Part shown: piece after piece, positions 22,327-28,578 of the stretch
How the letters are laid out: each line of letters begins with the position of its first letter
Position numbering within the stretch: position 1 is the stretch's first letter
From: JBBQXY01 sp051004815
GTDB lineage: Bacteria > Chloroflexota > Ktedonobacteria > Ktedonobacterales > Ktedonobacteraceae
NCBI GenBank assembly: GCA_051004815.1
Contig: JBPCJY010000110.1
Span: forward strand, 1-28,578
Length of the DNA stretch: 28,578 nt
Direction: 5' to 3'
Translations under genes and position numbers: made by a program
Notes under the pieces: generated by a model
Told to the model about the DNA's origin: nothing
Seen by the model: only the letters and a program-made list of their open reading frames with translations
The model's database searches: none

Positions 22327-23409
22327 ATGCATTTGTTAGCTTATTGCTTCCGAAGCGTTTCAAACATAGAGTATGTAGAGGGGGTGAGAGGCCGGTTGGA
22401 AGAGGATAGAACAGATCGCAAGGGTGTATTGCCGGAGGGGACGCTTATCCTGGGGGGACAGTATTGTGTGTTGCAGCTTTTGCATCAGCGACCACGGGTA
22501 AATCTGTATCTGGGTAAGCGTCTGGGAGGGCGGGAGAGCGCAATGGTGCCGAATGATGCGCACGAGATGTTCGTTGCTATTCGTGAACTGGTGCTGACTG
22601 GCCTCGCCCCTCAAACGTGTGTTGAGATAGAGCGGGCAGCCTTTGAAGAATTTGTTTCTCCGCTTGTGCTGAGTTCACCACGCTTGCCTGGGGCGATTGA
22701 TTTTGTGCGCGTTGAAGGTGGGCGGCACTATCTGGTGATGCAACTGAACGGATGCAAGAGCGAACACAGTGCATTCAGCACACAACATGTCACGCTTGCC
22801 AAACTCTTGCTGAGTTGGCGACAATGGCCAGTTTGGGTAGATGTAGCAACGTCTTTGTCGTGGGGAACGCAGCTATGCCGTATTATCGCCCGCTTGCATC
22901 GCTCAGGCATCGTACTGGGTGATCTTGATCCGACAACGGTGCTGGTGGATGGTGAAGGAATATCTGATCGAGTTCCAGTGCTGTTGGTCTCATGGCCACC
23001 CGCCCCACAATTTTGGTCGCGTGATACCCCTACATCTGTTGCACGCTATCGTCAACTATTCCCATGTGCTCAGGCCAGCGTTAGCAACGCTTTTGCCGCC
23101 CCCGAAGCACTTTTGGGTGACTGTGATGCTTGTTCGGATGTCTATTCGCTGGGGGCAATCCTCTATCTGTTACTGACGCGCTACGCGCCCGTTGCCGCTG
23201 GCCTTCGCCTGGGGCTGGCAAACGACGTTGGTGGTGCAGAGGACGCGGATGCACCGGATAGTATCGCGTTGATTCCGCCTCAACGTTTGAATAAACGGAT
23301 TCCAGGGACGTTGAGCGAGGTATTGTTACGGGCGTTGGCGATTGACCCGGAGCAGCGCTATGCCACGGTGTTTGAGTTGACCGAGGCGATAGAAGCGGTG
23401 GTGGGGTGA
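22327..23409 (+). CDS. Ser/Thr kinase-like protein, likely pseudokinase
   Basis: 360 residues from 22327. The kinase outline is clear: a GGQYCVLQLL start, VAIREL, then RIIARLHRSGIVLGDLDPTTVLVD as catalytic loop, and AAPEALLGDCDACSDVYSLGAILYLLLT as the APE-to-helix F region, ending with LLRALAIDPEQRYATVFELTEAI. But the HRD motif reads LGD, the catalytic-loop Lys is Asp, and the DFG segment reads LVSWPP, so metal binding and phosphate transfer are unlikely. There is no membrane span or sensor domain. It may act as a binding or scaffold protein. The start is uncertain: 22276, 22321 and 22327 are all ATGs, and the G-run at 22313-22319 fits 22327 best. It converges on the response regulator gene. 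Confidence 0.75.
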   Translation: MHLLAYCFRSVSNIEYVEGVRGRLEEDRTDRKGVLPEGTLILGGQYCVLQLLHQRPRVNLYLGKRLGGRESAMVPNDAHEMFVAIRELVLTGLAPQTCVEIERAAFEEFVSPLVLSSPRLPGAIDFVRVEGGRHYLVMQLNGCKSEHSAFSTQHVTLAKLLLSWRQWPVWVDVATSLSWGTQLCRIIARLHRSGIVLGDLDPTTVLVDGEGISDRVPVLLVSWPPAPQFWSRDTPTSVARYRQLFPCAQASVSNAFAAPEALLGDCDACSDVYSLGAILYLLLTRYAPVAAGLRLGLANDVGGAEDADAPDSIALIPPQRLNKRIPGTLSEVLLRALAIDPEQRYATVFELTEAIEAVVG

Positions 23410-23418
23410 AACCAAAGG

Positions 23419-24144
23419 TCATTGATTGAGATGAGTCATTTTACAACTCTCTAATCTAATAACCTTAGTTGCTAAGGTGTAGCCTTCTCCTGGAAGCGTG
23501 AGGATATAGCAAGGGTTACTCGGATTGGGTTCTATTTTCTTACGTAAGCGATAAATATGATATTTTATTAAGTTGAGGGTTTTATCGTTCTCTAAGCCCC
23601 AGAGGTGCGCTACAATCTGACTAGCTGTACACGCCGTATTCGCATTCACAGCTAGTACATGGAGCAACCTGCTTTCCGTTAAGGTTAAGTGAGCAACTTT
23701 CCCATCAATGGTCACTTCATTATAGAGTGAATTCACACGAAGAGAACCACCAGAGATGATAAAAGAAGCATTTGGCGCAAGCAGAGAACGCACTCTTCGG
23801 CTCACGGCATGAATTCGTGCTAACAGGAGGGCAGGAAGGAACGGTTTACGCAGGTAGTCATCGACACCGGATTCCAACCAACGCACCTCTTCCTCTACAT
23901 CTTTTCCCTCAGTTAAGGCTATTGCCAGCGTATCGTGTCTTGTATACATCTCGCGCCACATTGCCATTGTATCCACGTCCTTCAATGTAGTGCTGAGAAT
24001 GACAAGATCAGGTAGCTGTTTCTTCCACACGATTTTTGCGTGTTCTTCCGTAGAAGCACAATGCACTTCATACCCCCGTGTTCTTAGCCATCCTGTAAAC
24101 ATCTCGACACAATGAAGATCTGCATCAACGAATAAGAGTTTCAT
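23419..24144 (-). CDS. OmpR-type response regulator lacking the phospho-acceptor Asp
   Basis: 241 residues. The receiver has the acidic pair region FVDADL (5-10), the threonine of ALTEGKD and the lysine of LRKPF, but the strand that should end in the phosphorylated Asp reads PDLVILS, with S51 in that place. The C-terminal winged helix (VAHLTLTESRLLHVLAVN...IVAHLW...LIKYHIYRLRKKIEP...ILTLPGEGYTL) is complete, so it should bind DNA. It probably does not respond to phosphorylation in the normal way. No histidine kinase adjoins it. The ATG at 24144 has GAGGGGG about 9 bases upstream; the longer frame to 24330 is untypical. It lies back to back with the portal islet, with the promoter between. Confidence 0.83.
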   Translation of the reverse strand: MKLLFVDADLHCVEMFTGWLRTRGYEVHCASTEEHAKIVWKKQLPDLVILSTTLKDVDTMAMWREMYTRHDTLAIALTEGKDVEEEVRWLESGVDDYLRKPFLPALLLARIHAVSRRVRSLLAPNASFIISGGSLRVNSLYNEVTIDGKVAHLTLTESRLLHVLAVNANTACTASQIVAHLWGLENDKTLNLIKYHIYRLRKKIEPNPSNPCYILTLPGEGYTLATKVIRLESCKMTHLNQ

Positions 24145-24254
24145 TCTAACAATCCCCCTCAATTTTGTAGTATACGGTTTGAAGATGAAAGGGACATTAA
24201 AAATTGTAGAGTCATGAATTGGTTGTAGGAAAGCAAGTAAGTTCACTCTATCCC

Positions 24255-24283
24255 TTGACAGCCTGCTTGCTACCAGGTATACT
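24255..24283 (+). promoter_or_regulatory. Strong sigma-70 type promoter of the portal islet
   Basis: A perfect TTGACA (24255-24260), a 17-base spacer and TATACT (24278-24283). The expected start point is about 24290, 100 bases before the portal ATG. Confidence 0.72.
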
Positions 24284-24390
24284 TCTAGCAGGTACCAACC
24301 TACCGGTGATCTTTTAGCATCCTCGCTCAATCTTTCAACTTTTCCGCGCTGTTGACCCCTTTATTCCTCATTCATAGGAGCTACTCTACC

Positions 24391-25866
24391 ATGCCACTAC
24401 CACCATTTTTACGTTGGCTGACTACCTCTCCATCGACCACCTCAACTGCTTCTGTTGCTGAGAACGAGCAGCGTATCGCGGAGCAGATCAATCCTACGGC
24501 TATCGCGTCTTCGCCCACGCAGGAAGATTGGTATTGGGGACGGCTGGCGACGGGTGGGGAAGAGGACTACTACTGGCGGCGGCTCTCCGACAATTGGTAT
24601 ATGAAGGATGTTATTCCCTCAACTTATCTAGAGTTGCATAACGCCTGTTATGAGGCATATAACGCTAATCCTCTCGCTTTCGCGGTGATTGAGATTACGA
24701 CCAGTTTTGTGCTGGGCAAGGGGCTTACCATCGCGGCGCATGAGCCAGAGGTGCAACAGGTGTTGATGAAGTTCTGGAATGACCCTTCGAACCATATGGA
24801 TGAACGTGTGTACTCGCTCTGTACGGAACTGGCTTTGTATGGAGAACAGTTCATTCACTTCTTTGTCAGTCGCTATGATGGGAGGGTGCAGATTCGCCAG
24901 ATTGACCCCTCGCTTATCGATCAGATTGAGACAGACCCTGAAGATATTGAGACGCCGTTGCGCTTCCATCGCCGCCCTATCGGGCCGAGTGCCACGTTGC
25001 CGGGTAGTCCACCAGTTGTGGTGCGGAGCGATGAGGATACGCCTGATGGTCGCTGGTATACGGCGGGCGACGAGGTGTTACAGTTTTGTATCAACAAGGT
25101 CTCGAACGCCAAGCGCGGCAAAAGTGATTTGGCGACGCTGTTGCCGTGGCTGCGGCGTTACAAAGATTGGCTGACGGATAGGGTGCGCATCAACAAATAC
25201 AAGGGCGCATTTCTCTGGGATGTCCAACTCAATGGTGCTGACAGGAAGGCTATCGAGCGCAAGAAGATGGAGTATTCGTATCCGCCTGAGCCGGGCAGCG
25301 TCATTATTCACAACGAGGCGGAGACGTGGTCGGCGGTCAAGCCAGAAATTAGTGCGAACGATGCCGCCAGCGATGGTCGTGCCATTAAATTAATGGTGGC
25401 AGTGGGTTGTCAACTGCCGGAACATTACCTATCAGACGGCGATGGACCGACGAAGGCCACGGCCAGCGAAATGAGCTTGCCAACATTCCTCAAGTTCCAA
25501 CGACGACAGCATATTATGCGCTCATTGCTGCGAGCCATTCTGAACCGCGTTATCCAGGAAGCGCGAAATGCTCGTGTGCTGCCTAAAGACATGGATAGCG
25601 GCTACGAGATCGTGTTTCCAGAAATTGATGTGGCCGACCATCAAACGCTGGCGAACGCGACCCAGATACTGGTCAATGCCCTCAGCGTGGCTAAAACGCA
25701 AGGCTGGATTAGCGATGAAACGGCTATGCGTTTGATGTTCCAGTTCGCGGGCGAGGATATTGATATCCACGAGGAGCTTGCTCGCATTGCAGGAGATACT
25801 ACATGGCCATCATCACAGGAACCCAAAGTACCCGCCGGTCCAACGCGGGATATCCCTCTACACTAG
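24391..25866 (+). CDS. Phage portal-like protein
   Basis: 491 residues. After a low-complexity N-terminus come YMKDVIPSTYLELHNACYEAYNANPLAFAVIEITTSFVLGKGL, then IDPSLIDQIETDPED, DEVLQFCINKVSNAKRGKSDLATLLPWLRRYKDWLTDRVRINKYKGAFLWDV, and GPTKATASEMSLPTFLKFQRRQHIMRSLLRAIL. This order is that of phage portal proteins: a wing, a stem and a clip region that form a ring at the capsid vertex. AGGAG stands 10 bases before the ATG. No terminase, protease, capsid or tail gene follows in the window. It is thus a prophage remnant or a domesticated piece, driven by a strong promoter. Confidence 0.78.
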   Translation: MPLPPFLRWLTTSPSTTSTASVAENEQRIAEQINPTAIASSPTQEDWYWGRLATGGEEDYYWRRLSDNWYMKDVIPSTYLELHNACYEAYNANPLAFAVIEITTSFVLGKGLTIAAHEPEVQQVLMKFWNDPSNHMDERVYSLCTELALYGEQFIHFFVSRYDGRVQIRQIDPSLIDQIETDPEDIETPLRFHRRPIGPSATLPGSPPVVVRSDEDTPDGRWYTAGDEVLQFCINKVSNAKRGKSDLATLLPWLRRYKDWLTDRVRINKYKGAFLWDVQLNGADRKAIERKKMEYSYPPEPGSVIIHNEAETWSAVKPEISANDAASDGRAIKLMVAVGCQLPEHYLSDGDGPTKATASEMSLPTFLKFQRRQHIMRSLLRAILNRVIQEARNARVLPKDMDSGYEIVFPEIDVADHQTLANATQILVNALSVAKTQGWISDETAMRLMFQFAGEDIDIHEELARIAGDTTWPSSQEPKVPAGPTRDIPLH

Positions 25867-26015
25867 CTTCCGAAGCTCTCGCAACGGTTACATCGTCGCG
25901 CTTTAGTGGTAATAGCGCGACCAGGAGGCATACGACGCAGATCAAAATCGTCTGGCCGGAGAAATTCCATCAACGTTTTGTGCTGCCGTCAGGAATCGAA
26001 TACCAGCCATTTTAG
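25803..26015 (+). CDS. Small protein overlapping the portal gene end, unknown
   Basis: 70 residues, Ser/Thr/Arg rich. The ATG lies inside the portal gene, with AGGAG 7 bases upstream, so it has its own ribosome site. The last part (TTQIKIVWPEKFHQRFVLPSGIEYQPF) looks like a beta strand region. No family recognised. It ends 18 bases before the next gene, consistent with an operon. Confidence 0.55.
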   Translation: MAIITGTQSTRRSNAGYPSTLASEALATVTSSRFSGNSATRRHTTQIKIVWPEKFHQRFVLPSGIEYQPF

Positions 26016-26033
26016 CATGGAGAGGAGTTGAAG

Positions 26034-26420
26034 ATGCCGTTGGATAGTACGCGCAAGGTACAACATATCCAGGCTGTGGTCAATCGCTCGTTCCAGGGAC
26101 GGCAACGCACCGTGGTGTTTGTTACCCTTGCGGCAGGGGTCTACTCGTACACGACCGTACAGGTGATTATGCGCCCGGAGCAGATTCTTGATCCGCAGAT
26201 TGAGGATGCCAGTGGACACGCTCCCGTGACCAATGCTGATATGCTGATGGTTGCTCCCCTGGGAACCAGTTTTACGGGTGTTGTCTACGTTGCCGACACC
26301 ACCACTGCGACGGCTGGCGCGGTAGCCGCCGCTTTAAAGTATGAAGTGATCGAGGCGTTGCCAGTGGGTATCGTGCCGGGTGGCAGCCATATCCGTGCAT
26401 TGTTGCGTCGCTTGCGCTGA
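26034..26420 (+). CDS. Portal-islet protein 3, unknown
   Basis: 128 residues with a beta-rich core (RTVVFVTLAAGVYSYTTVQVIMRPEQ, then ADMLMVAPLGTSFTGVVYVADT) and an Arg-rich C-terminal helix. It might be a phage structural or decoration protein, but no family is recognised. GAGGAG stands 6 bases before the ATG; the TTG at 26028 in the same frame is less likely. Confidence 0.65.
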   Translation: MPLDSTRKVQHIQAVVNRSFQGRQRTVVFVTLAAGVYSYTTVQVIMRPEQILDPQIEDASGHAPVTNADMLMVAPLGTSFTGVVYVADTTTATAGAVAAALKYEVIEALPVGIVPGGSHIRALLRRLR

Positions 26421-26471
26421 TGAATATGCGCCCCTACAGGTTGCATGACCTACAGAAAGGAAAACATAGCA

Positions 26472-26747
26472 ATGAATATTGTCCCTATGAATGAACAGGA
26501 ATGCCAGCAGGATACGTTGCAGCGTGTCCATACGTGGTTGGGAGTGTTGGAAAGGCGCATTGTGGAATTGTTAGAGGCGACAGAACCTGCGTTATTGAAG
26601 CCGGGGGAGCGTGAATCGGCGGCCAGTCGGCATCTCTTGCTGGTGTTGCGTTTGCTGCAATTTCGCCAGCAGTATGCCGAGGCCAGCCCATCGGCGGGAG
26701 AGCAAGCCCTGTTGGATGCGCTCTTGGGAGAAATGGACGAAGAGTAG
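26472..26747 (+). CDS. Small helical protein, portal-islet end, unknown
   Basis: 91 residues, helical and acidic at both ends (ERRIVELLEATEPALL...RHLLLVLRLLQFRQQYAEA). The upstream AAGG is about 12 bases away. It is the last gene of the plus-strand run and abuts the convergent gene with one base between them. No family recognised. Confidence 0.58.
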   Translation: MNIVPMNEQECQQDTLQRVHTWLGVLERRIVELLEATEPALLKPGERESAASRHLLLVLRLLQFRQQYAEASPSAGEQALLDALLGEMDEE

Positions 26748-26748
26748 T

Positions 26749-27816
26749 CTATTCAACGCTGCAAATTAAGCCTAAATTGTAGAGTGCGGCCCGTCTCACC
26801 ACTTTCAGGAAATCGTGGGCGTAGGCGGGCTGCACCTCGTCGGGTAGGTGGAAGGTTTCCTGTGTCTCCGTTTGTTGCTGTTGCTGGACGAAGCGTTTGT
26901 AGTCATCTTCCGCCTCGCTCTGGCTCGGTGGTTGGGCATCGCGTAAACTGGTGGCGAGCTGCCAGACTTCAGCGGGCATCAAATAGCCGCTATAGCAGCC
27001 TAAGGGTTCGCCTGGTTCGTAGCCAAAGGGCATGCGGCGGCGACCGAGGGCCAGATACTCGAAGAGAGCCATGGAGCGTACCGAGTAACCGGCCAGCCAA
27101 CCGCGCAGGTGGAGGGTATTGGGATGGCGACCAATCAGGATACCATTTGGCTTGGCTCCATCTTCTTCATCGTCCGCGTAGAGATCGTAGTCATCCTCGG
27201 CATCTGCTTCGATGTTGGCAACATCGTCTTCGCTGGAGATGTCGGTAAGTTCATCGTCTTCGGCTGGTTCCCAATCGAAACGTTCGATGCCGGTTTGTTC
27301 GCCAACTTCACGGGCCAGTTCTGGCAAACCTGCTGAATGGAGCAACGAGACCAGTTCACCGCGAATGGCCTCGGCATCGATGGCTGTTTCGTAGGCCATG
27401 CCAGCGATCTCGTCTTCGTTGCCCGTGGTTGTGGTTGGGAACTGAGGGAGGCAGTACTCTTCAAGGATTGCTCCCCACAGCGAACGTAGAGCGGTAGAGT
27501 TTTGATAGAGATGGGGCGTGTAGTGATGCAGGTAGCGGTCACTAAGGGCGGTGAATTGCTCTGCCGAGCACAGTTTCGCATATTCCTTGCGGCTATGTGG
27601 CCCGCGTGGTATGGCATCGACAAAGGCCCTGGCGCGTGGCCAAATGCGCAGACGTTTCATAGGATCGGGCAGAAATTGTTCTTCCTGGGCACAGCGCGTT
27701 TTGGCAAACAGGTTATAGACGCTGCTCTCATCACTATCTAGTAGCCAGCGTGCGAAGGCTGGCATAATACGTTCGGCATAGACTGCCCAATCAAAACAGT
27801 AGACCTTTACAGACAT
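26749..27816 (-). CDS. Unrecognised soluble protein with acidic middle linker
   Basis: 355 residues from the ATG at 27816 (MSVKVYCFDWAVYAERIMPAFARWLLD...), with GGAG 4 bases upstream; an in-frame ATG at 27888 lacks support. The N-terminal half (about 1-180) and the C-terminal part (GILIGRHPNTLHLRGWLAGYSVRSMALFEYLALGRRRMPFGYEPGEPLG...) seem to be folded domains. Between them a linker at about 200-240 is rich in Asp and Glu. There is no signal peptide, membrane span or known motif. It overlaps nothing and is the only gene on this strand here. Confidence 0.65.
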   Translation of the reverse strand: MSVKVYCFDWAVYAERIMPAFARWLLDSDESSVYNLFAKTRCAQEEQFLPDPMKRLRIWPRARAFVDAIPRGPHSRKEYAKLCSAEQFTALSDRYLHHYTPHLYQNSTALRSLWGAILEEYCLPQFPTTTTGNEDEIAGMAYETAIDAEAIRGELVSLLHSAGLPELAREVGEQTGIERFDWEPAEDDELTDISSEDDVANIEADAEDDYDLYADDEEDGAKPNGILIGRHPNTLHLRGWLAGYSVRSMALFEYLALGRRRMPFGYEPGEPLGCYSGYLMPAEVWQLATSLRDAQPPSQSEAEDDYKRFVQQQQQTETQETFHLPDEVQPAYAHDFLKVVRRAALYNLGLICSVE

Positions 27817-27898
27817 GTGACTCCACTCTTGCTCTGACTTTTGCTCATACTCTATCCTATCGTACCGCTTTGTGTTTTGACTAACCAAACCTGTAGCT

Positions 27899-27916
27899 CT
27901 ATGGTACTTGCCATAG
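27899..27916. promoter_or_regulatory. Palindrome CTATGG-N6-CCATAG, possible operator
   Basis: A perfect 6+6 inverted repeat upstream of the gene that starts at 27816, in a 232-base A/T-rich gap (27817-28048). Neighbouring minus-strand TATGATATATACT could be a -10 region. No other element is seen in this gap. Confidence 0.4.
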
Positions 27917-28048
27917 TAGTATATATCATACCTTATCTTATCGGCATAATAAACTGTGCGGATTTCTCACCTCTGACGTGTGATGTGAAAATTCATGGGA
28001 AGAATTCATTAAAATACCTGTACTGGCAGCGAAAGGCGAAAGGCTGTT

Positions 28049-28450
28049 TTAGGAGGAATTGCCCCACTGTTGCGGAGGTGGGAAGCCATTAGCATTGTTG
28101 GTATTGCCTCGTTGCGGAGGCGGGAAGCCGTTGTCGTTAGCGGAATTGCCCCACTGTTGTGGAGGCGGGAAGCCGTTAGCATTAGCCGTATTATCCCACT
28201 GTTGCGGAGGTGGGAAGCCGTTATTGTTGGTATTGGCGAACATAGGGTTCATTGAGGGAGGCATGGTGGGTGGGGCTAGCTGAGTTGGTACGTTCTGCAT
28301 GGTGGTAGTAGAGTAATTGAAGCCCTGATTATTGTTATTGACAATGCCATTGAAACTGCTGCCGGCACGCCAGCGTTGCCACGGTTTAGCTCCGCTCGGT
28401 GGCAAGTTGCTGTTTGGTATCATTGGGGGAAGCAAACGGTTGCGCAGCAC
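28049..28450 (-). CDS. Low-complexity Pro/Gln/Asn-rich repeat protein
   Basis: 133 residues from a GTG at 28450. The C-terminal 57 residues are four copies of NGFPPPQQWxNSANx, 13 to 15 residues each. The middle is Asn, Thr, Met and Pro rich (STTTMQNVPTQLAPPTMPPSMNP). It is likely disordered, and may be a secreted or condensate-forming tail. The frame remains open upstream of the GTG up to a stop near 28528 but offers no better start. The function is unknown. Confidence 0.45.
   Translation of the reverse strand: MLRNRLLPPMIPNSNLPPSGAKPWQRWRAGSSFNGIVNNNNQGFNYSTTTMQNVPTQLAPPTMPPSMNPMFANTNNNGFPPPQQWDNTANANGFPPPQQWGNSANDNGFPPPQRGNTNNANGFPPPQQWGNSS
28052..28222. repeat. Tandem repeat, units of 45, 45, 42 and about 39 bp
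   Basis: Four imperfect copies of the unit with the core GGAGG(T/C)GGGAAGCC(G/A)TT encode the FPPPQQW repeats. Unit differences are mostly in-frame, as expected for a repeat kept as a coding sequence. Confidence 0.75.
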
Positions 28451-28529
28451 GACTAGTACAGCTTGGCGGAAATAGTGAGAGAGGATATGGTAGAATGGAG
28501 GGACAAAAAGGAGCGAGGAGAGTTCTCAC

Positions 28530-28578
28530 ATGCCCAATCCACAAGCAAGCGTGCTTCAGATAAGTCCCTTACAACGCG
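28530..28578 (+). CDS. Start of a gene running out of the window
   Basis: GAGGAG stands 9 bases before the ATG at 28530. The sixteen codons seen read MPNPQASVLQISPLQR. TAGAAT at 28491-28496 could be its -10. It is divergent from the low-complexity gene. The product cannot be told. Confidence 0.5.
   Translation, partial: MPNPQASVLQISPLQR

Noticed and set aside
26784..27623. Overlapping plus- and minus-strand frames inside the 26749-27816 gene
   Set aside because: They are low-complexity mirror frames of the acidic linker and have no independent start signals.
28059..28283. Plus-strand Gly/Cys-rich frame with repeats (CCGGGKPL)
   Set aside because: It is the mirror of the FPPPQQW repeat on the other strand and cannot be separated from it; no ribosome site of its own.

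Overview
The window looks like a piece of a soil bacterium's chromosome from the Chloroflexota, most likely class Ktedonobacteria. This is an inference from gene families (a DUF1800/DUF1501 pair, a Ser/Thr kinase-like protein, an MctP-like symporter with its DUF3311 partner, many mobile elements and dispersed palindromic repeats) and from TTGACA/TATAAT-type promoters. No rRNA, tRNA or CRISPR array was seen.

Layout. Left flank (1-5517): a dispersed repeat, a GT-C mannosyltransferase-like membrane protein (minus strand), the DUF1800-DUF1501 pair (plus strand), a second copy of the dispersed repeat, and the 3' part of a VOC/glyoxalase-like gene. Mobile element (about 5510-18558): a 13-kb integrative element. 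Right flank (18551-28578): the 5' part of the same VOC gene, a membrane-anchored protein, a coiled-coil protein, a long near-perfect palindrome, a symporter operon, a pseudokinase, an atypical response regulator, a phage-portal islet behind a strong promoter, two unrecognised minus-strand genes (one low-complexity) and the first 16 codons of a gene that leaves the window.

Main result. The VOC gene is cut in two. Its first 32 codons lie at 18551-18646 and the rest at 5198-5515, both on the minus strand. Joined at the shared core TTTCACGA they restore one open VOC protein of about 135 residues. Between the halves sits the element, with a large serine recombinase gene running into the right junction. 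The last codons of the recombinase are read from chromosomal DNA, so excision would replace its C-terminus. The rejoined element ends give a 26-bp imperfect dyad centred on AC, as expected for an attP of a serine integrase. The element carries an archaeo-eukaryotic-type primase-polymerase protein, a single-chain type IIG/Eco57I-like restriction-modification enzyme, a DUF5677 protein whose tail was rewritten by a nested and broken IS3-family element, a small stand-alone M41-like zinc peptidase, a TPR protein, a small serine resolvase with a tiny partner gene and a cluster of TGAGAC repeats, a truncated VirD4/DUF87-like ATPase overlapping an excisionase-like HTH gene, and a membrane protein. It resembles a decayed mobilisable or satellite-type element with a defence cargo. 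The element is visibly more A/T-rich than its flanks. Functions beyond family level are inference.
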